From NCBI RefSeq assembly GCF_014196845.1, contig NZ_JACIEM010000002.1:1-64000 (forward strand): a stretch of 64,000 bases of DNA. The letters run 5' to 3'. The position numbers were made by a program, and so were the translations under genes. The stretch's first letter is position 1. Each line of letters opens with the position of its first letter. The notes under the pieces were generated by a model that made no database searches, had not been told where the DNA came from, and worked only from the letters and a program-made list of their open reading frames with translations. Shown in pieces: positions 42,201-54,200 of this stretch. The stretch comes from Aurantimonas endophytica. GTDB lineage: Bacteria; Pseudomonadota; Alphaproteobacteria; Rhizobiales; Rhizobiaceae.

Positions 42201-45200
42201 TCCCCGCACTGGCGGCGACGCCCTGACCGGTCCCGGTGCTGATCGACAATGCCCCGTCGATGCTCATCGCTCCGCCTGTCTGAACCAGACCGTATCCGTC
42301 TGCCGTCTGGATGGAGGTCGTGCCGAAGACGGCGAGCGTCCCGCTGTCGATCCGCACACCGCCGCCGGACGACCCGGTGTTGTCGATCGACACCGCGTTG
42401 AAGTTGAACGTGCCGGTGTTCCCGAGTGTCGCGTGGATGCCGTAGTCGGTCGTGTCGGTGATCGTTGTCGCGCCCGTGACCGTGAAGCTGCCAGCGACAT
42501 CGTCGAAGATGATCCCGTTGGTGACGCCCAGGCCGCCTGTGGCGGTGACGCTGTCAAGCGTCATCCCCACCGTCAGCGGATCGAGGTTGATCGCCGTGCC
42601 GTTGGTGGTGTCGACCGCGCCGCCGGTATTGTTCAGCGTGAACGTCGTCCCGGCGCCCTTGGTGTCGACCAGAAGGCCGGTGCCGTTGTTGTTGGCGATG
42701 TTCAGCGTGCCGGCGTTGAAGATGCCGATCGTGTTGAGGAACGTGACGCCGTTGCCCTCGACGCGGGCGCCCGTCGTCCCTACGGTGAGTGCGGTGGCGT
42801 TGACGGCGGTGCCGGCTCCGTCGGCATCGAAGCGCACATTGTCGAACAGGATGCCGCCGCCCGTGCCGTTGCCGGTGACCGTGTTGGACCCGAAAGACCG
42901 GACGGCGATCGAATTCGCCAGCGCGGAAATGCTTTGTCCGTTGAAAGAGACGGCGGGACCGGCGGTGGTCCGCTCGAAGCGGTTGTTGTCGACGAAGGCG
43001 CGCAGCATGTCGGCCGTTCCGCCCGTCGTCGACAGGCGAAGCGCCTGGCCGCCGGCGGTGATGTCGTTGCCGAGGATCGCGAAAACCGAGCCTGTCGTGG
43101 CGTCGGCCGCGATGGCGTCGCCGGTGCCGGTGTTCCTGACGATCACGCGTCCGACGCCGGCGGTGATCGTGCCCGTGCCGGTGGTCGGGAGGTTGATCGT
43201 GTTGGCTGTGCCACCCGTCGTCAGCGTCGGACGTACCGTATCGATGCCGCCCGGTGCCTGGATGATCGGCGAGTTGGCGATGCCCGTGAAGGTGAAGGAG
43301 GACGGTGCACCGCTGCCAGCGACGCCGAGCGTCGAGACGTCGATGGCGGCATCGCCGGAACCGAACGAAATAGCGACGCGACCGCTGGCGAGGTCCAGCG
43401 ACCCGGTCCCCATGTCGATGAGGTCGGACGTACCGTTGTTGGCCCTGTCGATCAGCACCAGCACATTGGCGGTCGAAGCCTCGAAACCCTGGATGCTGCC
43501 CGGATTGGCGAACGTGCCGGCCCCCGCGCCGTTATTGGCCTGGTCGACGAAGTAGACGGAGATCGACGCCAGATTGTCGATGACGCTGCTTCCGAATTCG
43601 ACGTCGGCAAAATTGTAGATTCCGGACGTCGGCAGCAGGACGCCGGTGCTGTCGATGGCGCGGCCGGCCACGGCGATCAGCGATCCGGTATCGATGACGC
43701 CTTCGCCGTCTCCGAAGACGAAATGGATGTCGGTGGTTGGCGAGAACAGGACGCCGCGTCCGGTGCCGACGATGCTGGAGCTCTGCCCATTGACCGCCGT
43801 GTCGCCGAGCCGGACGACCTGCGCGCCTGTGCGCGTCGTGTTCGCGAGGTTGACGCCCAGCGTCGTGTCGATCGTCGTGCCGGTGACATCGAAATCGGTG
43901 GCCGTGACGTTGCCGTCGAGCACGGCGCCGGACAGGTCGAGGCCGGTCGTGCCGGCCGTGTTCAGATTGATCTTGAGATCGGCGAAGCTGATCGCGCTGT
44001 TGGTGCCCTCGATGTCGACGCCGACGAGGCCGGGGTTATTGACCGTGGTGATCCCCGAGAAGCTGACGCTGCCCGTATTGCCTGTCAGCGCGATGCCGTC
44101 GCCGCCGGTTTGGCCGATCGTCGTCGTGCCGAAGCCGATGGAAGAACTCGAGCCAGCGACCGTGATGGCGCTGCCGGTCGTGCTGGCGACCGAGACCGTC
44201 CCGCCCGCAAAGCCGCCGCCGGTGACGTTGGCCAGGCTGACCGCGTTGACGCCGAGAATGCCGGTCGACGTCAGGCTTGCGAAATTGACGCCGGCCGCCC
44301 CGATGGCGACATCGCTCAGGCCGAGGATCCGGCCGGTCGTGGTGGTGATCTGGCGCGTGCCGAGGGCGGCGACGTTGACCGTGCCGCTGTCCGCCGTGAA
44401 GCCGGCGCCGGAGGTGGTGTTGATGGCAAGACCGCCGGTAAAGGCGACGGTGCGGCCGGCGTTGTTGGTGATCGTGACCGCATTGGCCGTGCCCGTCGTC
44501 AGCCGAACCTGGGTCCCGAACGCCACATTGCTGTTGTCGATCAGGATGCCGCCGGCGCCGTCGTTGCCGATCACCTCGCCCCCGAAAACGCCGCCGATCT
44601 GGACGGTGCCGATGGCGTCGCTGATGTCGGCCGTGACGCCGCCGACGGTCTTTCTGATTTCGTCGCCATCGAAACTGATGGCCCCGGACGTTCCCGCGAT
44701 GCGCACCGCGGCTCCCGCGGCACCGCTGTGGACAATGCTGCTGTCGATCTGGACGTTGCCGGTTCCACCGCTGATGTCGACGCCATCGCCGGCGCCGAGC
44801 TGGGTGATCGTGCCCGGCCAATCCATTTGAACGGCGCCGGCGTTGTTTGACAGCTGCACGGCGTCCGCGCCGTTCGCCCTCACATTGATGCCGGTGGTCT
44901 GGACCGTACCCGAGACCGTGTTCTCGACCAGCAGTCCGGGGCCGCCGTTGACGGTCGTCACGCCGATCGACCCGCCCATGAAGACGAAGCCGCTCGTGCC
45001 GCTGATCCTGACGCCGGAACCGGCCGCTCCGTTGACCGTGGTATTGAACATCGTGACGGTGCCGTTGGCGCCGACCAGGTTCACGCCGTTGCCGGCCGTA
45101 TTGCTGATCGTCACCGCGGTTGAGCCGAAATTGACGATCGCGCTCGAATTATTGACCTCAATGCCGTCGGAACCTGCGCCCGACGTTCCGGCGACCGTCA

Positions 45201-48200
45201 CAGGGCCACCAAAGAAGCTACCTCCCGAGACATTGGTCAGGTTGATCGCGTCGGCGTTGAGGACGGTGCCACTCGCTGTCATGCTGCCGAGGGAAACGTT
45301 GCCCCCGCCGATCGCGACGCCGTTCCAGTCGAGGATCCGCCCGGTGGTCGTGGTGATCTGACGCGTGCCGGTTGCGGCAACGTTGATGGTGCCGCCGCCG
45401 ACGGCGACGAAGCCGGCGCCGGACGTGGTGGTGATGTCGAGACCGCCATTGAACGAGGTCGATCCGGTACCGGTCAGCTCGACAGCGTTGAACGCGCCGG
45501 TGCTGAGCGTGACCGTGTTCGAGAAGGTCGTCGTGGTGGTGAGGGAATTCTGGATCAGGATGCCTGCAGAACTGGCCCCGTGCGTCACGGTGCCGGAGAA
45601 GTCGACCACGGTGTTGGCGGTGTTCTGGATCAGGATGCCACCCGCACTGCCCGTCGCCTCGATATCGCCGGAGAAGGCGATGGCGCCGTCCGAATGGCCA
45701 CTGATGCTGAGGGTCGGGCCTGCAAGGGTCTTGCTGAGCGAGCCGCCATAGCTGACATCGCCTGTGCTCATATCGATCTGGAAGGCAGTGGCGGTGGCGC
45801 CGCTGAGAGCGCCGGTGCCAAGCGCGACCGAGCCGCCGATAAGGTTGTTGATCGCAACGTTGTTCACGCCGCCGGTTGAGATCGTCGAGCCGAAATTGAC
45901 GTCGGCTGTGATGGTGGTCAGTACGACCGCCGTTGCACCCAGCGCCGACAGGCTGCCGTCGGCGACATTGATCGTTCCGCTGAATTCGGCTGAGAAGGCG
46001 GTGACGCCGTTCGTCGCGACATCGAGGTTGGCGAAGGTGACGTTCGAGACCGTGGCGTTGTTGTTGATCGAAACGCCCGAAAGCCCGAGCGCCGTGGTGC
46101 CGCCGAGATTGACCGATCCGCTGAAATTGACGGTATTGGCGGCCGTGGCCCCGGAGATGGCGATGCCGCCGGCCCCTGCGCCGTCTGACGTCACCGTGCC
46201 GGCATGAGTAAAGCTGCCGCCGGTGCGACCGGAGAGGCTGACGGCCACCCCGGCGTTGTTGATGATCGAGCTGTCGGCGTCGAAGCTGAAGGCGGCGTTG
46301 CCGCCGACCACGGCAAGGGCCGAGGCGCCGGACAGGTCGACATTCGTCGCATTGACCGTGCCGAAGACGGTCTCGAAGCGCATCGCGCCGTTCGCGGCGC
46401 CGGTCACCGACACATTGGTCAGCGTCGTGGTGCCGTCCGCGATCAGGAACTGGATCGCGGCACCGCCGCTGCCGGTTGCCCCGGTGCTGGTGACGTTGCT
46501 GAGGGTGATGTCGAGGCCGGAGACGGCCAGGTCGACGTCGTTGTCGGCAAAGATGACGCTGTCGAGGATCAGGTTCTGCGAGACGCCAGGGTCGATCGCC
46601 CGGACGTTGAAGTTCCGGATGGTCATGTTGGAGATCGTCACGTCCGACGAGGCGCTGCTGGCAATGCCGCGCGATGCGCCGGCGGGACCGCCGTCGAGGA
46701 TGAAGCCGTCGATCCGGTTGCGGAGGACGCCGAGCGTGATGACGTCGTCGCCGGCATCCGACGTCAGGGTCGCCGCGCCGCCGACGCCGACGCCGGTGAT
46801 CGGGTCGGCCACTGAGAAGCTGTTGGTGCCGAAGTCTATCCCCGTCGGGGCGGTGAAGCCGATCGAGATGTCGCCGTTGGCAAAGCCCAGCACCTGCTGG
46901 TTGGCCAGCAGGCGCAGCGTGTCGTCGGTGCCGGATCCGGCTGCCGAAATCACGGTGCCGTTGTTGATCAGGACGATGATGTCGCCTTCGCCCGCGGCGG
47001 CTTCGGCATCCGCCAGCGTCGCCGGATTGGCGCCGTCGCTGCCCGAACCGTCGCCGCCGCCGGCCGCGCCGTCGCTGTCGACATAGATGATCCGGCCGAT
47101 GCCGAAGCCGGTGCCCGGGCCGCCCTCGTCAAGCTGCAGGTCCTGGAAGTTGAAGCTCGCCCCGGCCGGCACGCTGCCGGGTGCCGCGATGCGGACCGTC
47201 GCCTCGATCGTCGAGCCGCGATCGACGCTGGCTTCGCCGTCGCCGAAGGTGAACTGCGCCGAGGACGTGTTGCCGATGACGACGCCGGTCGCGACGCCGG
47301 CGATGCTGGAGGACGCGCCGCCGGGGTTGGCGTCGCCGAGGCGCACGATCTGGTTGCCGGTGACGCCGGTGAGATCGACGCCGATCGTGGTGCCGCGGGC
47401 GCCCGCATTGGTGACGTCGAAATCGCCGGCCGTGATTGCCGCGCCGAGTGCCACGCCGTTGAGGATGAACGCCGTCCCGGCGTCGCCCGCCAAGCCGACT
47501 GCCAGGCTGCCGAAATTGAGGGCGGCACCCAGCGTGCCCACGATGCGCACGCCGCCGACGATCATGTTGTCGAGATCGACGGTACCCAGATTGATCGCGC
47601 CGCCGTCGACCGAGCCGACATTGATGAGGCCGATGCCGACATTGGGGCCATTGGCGGAGACCGCGTCGAAATTCAACCCGCCGGCACCGACCGAGACGCC
47701 GCTGAGGCTGAGCGCCTGCCCGGACCCGGTGACGATCGTTTCGGCACCCGCCGTCGCCGCGACCCGGATCGTCCCGCCGCTATTGGCGGAGAAGCCGGTG
47801 CCCGTGCTCGTGCGGATGGCGAGCCCGTTGGTGAAATTGAAGCTCCCGGTGCCGCTGATCGCGACGCCGCCGCCTGCCGTGGTGGCGTTGTCGACCGACA
47901 GGGTAGCGAAGCTGATCGTCCCCCCGGCCGCGGCGAGCGAGACGCCCGGGCCGCCGGTTGCCGTCACCGTCGTCGTGCCGCCGAAGGCAATGTTCCCGAC
48001 CGTCCCGGCGAGCAAGATGCCGGCGCCGGTCGTGTTCGAGATGGTGAGGTCATCGGCGATGAGGCTGTTGATGGCGACGGTGCTGGCAACGCCGACCGCG
48101 CCGCCATTGATGCGGATGCGCGACAGCGTGTTGCCGTCGGAGAGATTGATGACCGGGGCACCGCTCGTCGTGGTCAGCTCGGGCGAGCCGTCGCCGGCGG

Positions 48201-51200
48201 TGTCGCTGATATTGCCGGCTGTCGCGGTGGTCTGGATGACGCCGAGACCACCATAGGTAAAGCCGATGTCGAGCGTGCCGCCCGGGGCGTCGAAGGCGCG
48301 CAGTTGCTGGTTCGCGTCGAGGACGAGGCTGCCGCCGGCGCCGGCGGCGTCGATCTGCGTGTTGCCTATGGGGATTAGGAGCGAGGCGTTGCTCGCCTGC
48401 GCACCGGCGATCGAGCCGGGATCGTCGATCGTGGCGCCGGTGCCGGTGCCGGTCGCGGAGAAGTAATAGGCGGTTGCCGGCGTGAAGCCGGGGCCGGGCG
48501 CCGCCCCGGCGAAATCGACGTCGAGGATGTTGTAGCTGCCGCCGGCGGGGCCGGCACTGGCGTCGAGCCGGTTCGTCGCGACGATGCGGCTGCCTTGGTC
48601 CACGGCGCTCTCGCCGTCGCCGAAAATGAAGTTGGCGATGTTGGCGCTGGCGAGCTGGATGCCTGTGGTCGGTCCAGTCGCATTGCCGCCGGCGCCGTCG
48701 ATCGTGGCGCTCTGTCCCGCCACCTCCGTGTCGCCGAAGCGCACGGTGCCGGTGCTGGTCGTCCCGCTGAGGTCGATCGCCGTCGTGCCGGTCGGTGAGG
48801 TGCTGGTGAGGTCGAAGCCCGTCGCCGTGAAGCCGGCATCGAGATTGGCGCCGCCGAGATCGACGCCGGTGGTGTTGTCCGACTGCAGCGCGATCTGCAG
48901 GCTGGCGAAGCCGATCGCGCCGTTGGTGCCCGTGACGGCAACACCGGCAACGCCCGGATTGATCAGCGTGGTCGTGCCGCCGAAGGTGACCGTGCCGGCA
49001 TTGTCCGACAGGGCGATGCCGTTGCCCTCGGTGGCGCCGATCGTCGTCGCGCCCAAGCCGATCGCGGCACTCGACCCGGTGACTGCGATGCCGTCCGCGC
49101 CTGGGCCCGTCGTCCCCGCGATCGAGACGGCGCCGCCGGCGAAGGTGCCGCCGGTGGCACCGGTGAGGGTGATCGCGTCGCCGATCACCGTGCCGGCGGT
49201 GAGGCTGGCGAAGTCGACGCCGCCGATCGCGACGCCGTTCCAGTCGACGATGCGGCCGGTCGTGGTGGTGATCTGGCGGGTGCCGGTGGCGGCGACGTTG
49301 ATCGTGGCCGGGCCGCTGGCGGTGAAGCCGGCGCCGGTGGCGGCGTTGATCGAGAGGCCGCCGAGGAACGACACGGTGTGGGTGGCCGCGCCGGTGACCG
49401 ACACCGCGTCGCCGGTGGAGCCGGTCTGGTCGAGCGTGACCTGGCCGTTGAATTGGTAGCTCGCGGATCCCGCGGCGTCCGAGATGGCGATGCCACGGGC
49501 GGTGCCGGTGGTGCTGGCGGTGACGCCGGCGAAGGAGAGCGCTCCCTCGTTGTTGGTGAAGGACAGCGCGTCATCCACTGCGTTGGTGACCGTCAGCGCA
49601 GCGTTGGCGGCGAAGGTCGCGCCGGCTGCCAGGTTCTGCACGCGCACGCCGCTGCTGGCGGTGTCGGTGATCGCGCCGTTGAAGGTGATCGAGCCGCCGG
49701 TGATCGCCGTGCCCGAGCCGATGTCGAAGGCCCGTCCGCCGCCGGAATTGCTCACCGTCCCATCGAAGACGATGGTCCCGCTGGTGCCGTCGATCCGGAC
49801 CGCGCTGCCGGTGCCCGTGTTGACGAGATTGGCGCCGATGGTGATCGTGGCGCTGCCGCCGGAGATGCCGACCGTGTCCTGGGCACTGGCCTGGCTGAAC
49901 GTGCCGCCGGTGACGTTTATCGTGCCGGCGCTGTTCTGGACGTTGAACAGATCGGCCGATCCGGCATCGCCGGTGATGTCGACGTTGGACAGGCTGATCG
50001 TGCTCGTCGCCGCCTGGTTGAAGACCACGAAGCGGAACGGGAAACCGGCCGTGACGGCCGGGCCGATCGACCCGCCATTGAAGGCGATGTCGTTGATCGC
50101 GCCGAAGATCTCGACGCCGCGCCCGGCGCCGCCGGTGATGTCGATGCTGGCGAAGGTGACGTCGCCATTGGCGCCAGTGAGGGCGATGCCGCGGGCCACG
50201 GCATTGGCGATCGTCACAGCACCGAAATCGAAGCTGGCGGCGGAGTCGACGATCTGGATGCCGTCAGCGCCGAGGCCGGTGGTTCCGGCGATCCCGACGG
50301 TGCCACTGGAGAAGGCGCCGCCGGCGACGTCGTCAAAACTGATCGCGTCGCCGGTGACGATGCCGGTCGCCGTCAGGCTGTCGAAGCTGACGCCGCCTGT
50401 GCCGATGGTGACGCCGTTCCAGGCGAGGATCGGGCCGGTGGCCGTGGTGACCGTCTCGGCGCCGGCGGTGGCGGCGACGGTCACGGTGGCTCCGCCCGTT
50501 GCCGTGAAGCCGGTGCCGGAACTCGTCCGGATGTCGAACCCGTTGGTGAAGCCGAAGCTGCCGGGGCCGCTGATCGAGACGCCGCCGCCCGCCGTCGGCG
50601 TCGTAAGGTTGTCGACCGATAAGGTGGCGAAGCTGACAGTGCCGCTGGTCGCCGCGATGGAGACGCCGGTGCCGCCGGTCGCGGTGACGCTCGTCGTGCC
50701 GCCGAATGCGATATTGCCTGTCGTGCCGGTGAGCGAGATGCCGGCGCCGGTGGTGTTCGCGACGCTGATATTGCTGGCGACGAGGTTGTTGATGCCGCTG
50801 CCGGCGATGCCGGAGGTGCCGCCGGTGGTTGAGATGAACGACAGCGTGTTGCCGTCGGAGAGATTGACGACGCTCTGGGCGGCGGTCGTCGTCAGGGTCG
50901 GCGAGCCTTCGTTGTTGAGGTCCGTGATCGTCGAGCTGCTTGCCGAGATCTGGATGGTCGACGGACCGGTGAACCCGACGTCGAGCGTTCCGCCGGCCGT
51001 GGCGAAGCCGCGCAGTTGCTGTGCGGCGACGAGGTCGAGACTGCCGCCGCTGGCGGCCGCGTCGATGTCCGCCAGGCCGATCGGCACCAGGAGGTCGGCG
51101 CCGCTCGCCTCCGCGCCGGCGATCGAGCCGGGGTCGGACTGGGTTGCGCCGGTGCCGGTGCCGGTCTCGGAGAAGTAGTAGATGGTGGCCGGCACGAAGC

Positions 51201-54200
51201 CGGCGCCCGGCGCGGCGCCGAGGAAGTCGACATCGAGGAAGTTGTAGCTGCCGAGGGTCGGCGCGCTGGTGGCGTCGATCCGGGTCGTGGCGAAGATGCG
51301 GCTCGCCTGGTCGACGGCGTCCTCGCCGTCGCCGAAGGTGAAGACGGCGTTGCTGGCGGCGTCGACGAAGACGCCGGTGGCGAAATTGGTGAGGGTGGAC
51401 GGCGTATCGGCTGCCGGATCCGGCGCCGGCGAGACGCCGACGCGGATCGCCTGGCCGCCGGTGACGCCGCGCAGGTCGATGCCGATCGAGCCGGCCGGCG
51501 GCGTGCCGCCGGCGCCGGTGGCGACCAGAGAACTGGCGCTGAACGCGCCGGTGAGGGCGGCACCGTTGAAATCGAGCGCCACGGCGCCCGCCGCGACGCC
51601 GGTGATGGCGATGTCGCCGAAGCTGATGGCGCCGTTGGTGCCGGCGATGTCGATGCCGTTGCCCGCCGGACTGGCGATCGTCACATCGCCGAAGGTCAGG
51701 CTGCCGAAGAGATCGACGATCGAAAGATTGGCTCCCCCGCCGAGCGTGGTCGTCCCGCCAAACGCGTAGCTGCCGCTGCTGCCGTCGAAGCGCAGGCCGA
51801 GCCCGCTGGACACGGTGATCGCGGACGCGGCGTCGAAGGCGATGTTGCCGGAATGGCCGCCGCCGACCGACAGGGCAGCGCCGGCGCCGCCAAAGCCGAT
51901 GTCCACGTTCGTGCCAACCAGCGCGACCGTTCCGCCGTCGAGGGCAAGTTGTCCGATCGCGACGTTCTCGATGAGCCCGGTTCCGCCGGCCGCGTTCAGT
52001 GAGATCGAGGCCACCTGGCTGTCGCGGAGGGTCAATCCGCTGATGCCGCTGCCGAACACCGCTATCGCGCCGGCGCCGTTGTCGATGACCGTGCCGAGCA
52101 GGGCATTGCTGCTGTCGAGCACCAGCGTGTTCGACCCGCCTTCGGTTGTCGTCAGGCGGGGAGCGCCGCTACCGGCATTGGGGTTGCGGACGATGTTGGC
52201 GTCGATGCCGGTCAGCAGCAGATTGATCGGCACTCCGCTGCCGCCGCCCACATCGACGAGGTCTTCCGCGAGGAAACTGACGACCCGCTGGCCGCCCGCC
52301 AGCGTCAGCGAGCCGGGGGCACCCTGAATGAGGGATCCCGCGTCGATGACGTCCTGCCCGCCGAGCTGGTTGTCGACCAGCGCGATGACATCGGCGCCGC
52401 TGGCGATCGCCTGCGCCAGCGTGCCGGGATCTTCCGCGGAGCCGTCGGCAAGGCCCGGATCGTTGCCGCCATCGGCATCGACATAGAAGACCGTGATGCC
52501 GGTGAGGTTGGAGATGTCGCCGACATAGGCGACGTCGCGGAGATTGTAGAGGCCCGTCGTGGCGCTCAGCCCGGCGATCTCGAGCGGACGGTCCGCGGTG
52601 ATCAGGCTGGCTCGCCCGTCGGCGTCGGTGGCCGAGCCGTCGCCATACTGGAAGAGGCCGGTCGCCGCGGCATTGCGCAGGTCGATGCCGATGGCGACGC
52701 CGCTGATGCTGCTGGAATCGGCCGTCGTGACGTCGAAATTGTTGGTCGTGCCGGAATAGTCGATGCCGACCGACCCGGCGGCGCCGGTGCCGGCGATGTC
52801 GAGCGTCTGGAAGGCCAGCGCCACGCGGGTGGCGGCAAAGCCCGCCTCGTCCGTCAGGTCGAGACCGGTGCCGGTGCCGAGGCCGGTAATGTCGACATTG
52901 CCGAAGCTGACGCTGCCGTTGATCCCGGCAATGTCGATGCCGTCGAGGCCCGGATTGGTGATCACCGTGTCGGCGAAGCTGACGCTGCCGGTATTGTTCG
53001 CCAGGCGGATGCCGGTGCCCCCGACATTGGTGATCGTCGTCGTACCGAAGACGAGGTTCCCGGCGTTATTCGTGGCCACCAGACCATCGCCGGCGGCGCC
53101 GCTGATCTGCAGCGAGTCGATCACCAGCGCCGGAGAGCCGGCGTCGCGGGCGAGGATGTTGTCGAGGAAGAGCCCCTCGTTGCCGCCGGACCCCTGGCCG
53201 TTGGCGTTGGTCGACGAGACGCTGCCGAAGCGCGCCGCGAGCGCCACCGGGTCGATGTCGATGGCGGTGCCGCCCACGGTGGTGATGGCGCCCGAATCAT
53301 TGCCGAAGCTGAAATCGCCGCCCGGGCCGCCCCGATCCCGGATGAACAGGCCGGCGCCGTTGCTGTTGGCGATCAGCAGGCTGGCGAAATCGAGGTCGCC
53401 CGCGACCTGGTTGAGGCGCAGGCCGTCGCCGACGACCACCGCCGGGTTCGCCTGGTCGCCGATCGTCAGGTTGCCGGCCTCGACGCGCTGGAAGCCGGCG
53501 GTCGCCGGGTCGGCGTCGAAGGTCACGCCGTCGAAGAGCACGCCGCCGCCGCCCGCGCTGGCGACGCCGACGCCGCTGAATCCGGTCACCGTGGTCGTGC
53601 CGCCGCCGAGGCCGTTCACGGCGATGCCGGGCCCGCCCGTGCCGGACACCGACAGGCCGGTGATGGCCAGCGTGTTGGTGCCGGCGGTGTTGACGATCGA
53701 GAAGCCCGCGCCGGCGCTGCCGGCGATGGTGATCTGCTGCAGCGTCAGCGCGCCGACATTCGTGCCGGCGATGCCGGAGAGGCCGCCCGTGATCGTCAGC
53801 GCCTGCAGCCGGTTGCCCGCGGCGAGCGTGATCACATTCGCCGTCGGCACGCCGGCGATCACCGGCGCTGTCTGGCCGAGCTGGAAGCTGGCGATGGTGC
53901 CGTCAGCGAGGCGCACCGGAATGACGACGCCGCCGCCGACCAGGCGCTGGCCATTGGCCAGCGTCACGCCGGGCGTGTCGATCGTGCCATTGCCGCCTTC
54001 CGCGACGATCGTGCCGTTCACGCCGGCCCGCAGCACCGCGTCCTCCAGCGTGGTCGGATCGGCCAGCGTGCCGGTCCCCACCGTCTCGGCACCGTCGGCG
54101 AAGATGATCGCGTCGAGCGGCAGGCCGGTCAGGGGGTCGGTGACGACCCGCGGCGCGAAGCCGCCGGTCTGCGTGCGCGTCCGTTCGGACGTATGGATGC

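Noticed and set aside
41002-44850. 1,282-codon open frame on the plus strand inside the giant gene
   Set aside because: It is antisense to the in-frame 5,275-residue gene, has no signal or domain, is Arg/Asp/Ala-rich, and arises from the GC-rich, periodic codon use of the sense repeats.
40670-54120. CRISPR-like repeats
   Set aside because: The repeats are in-frame, of unequal length and spacing, encode beta strands, and have no constant short repeat with unique spacers.
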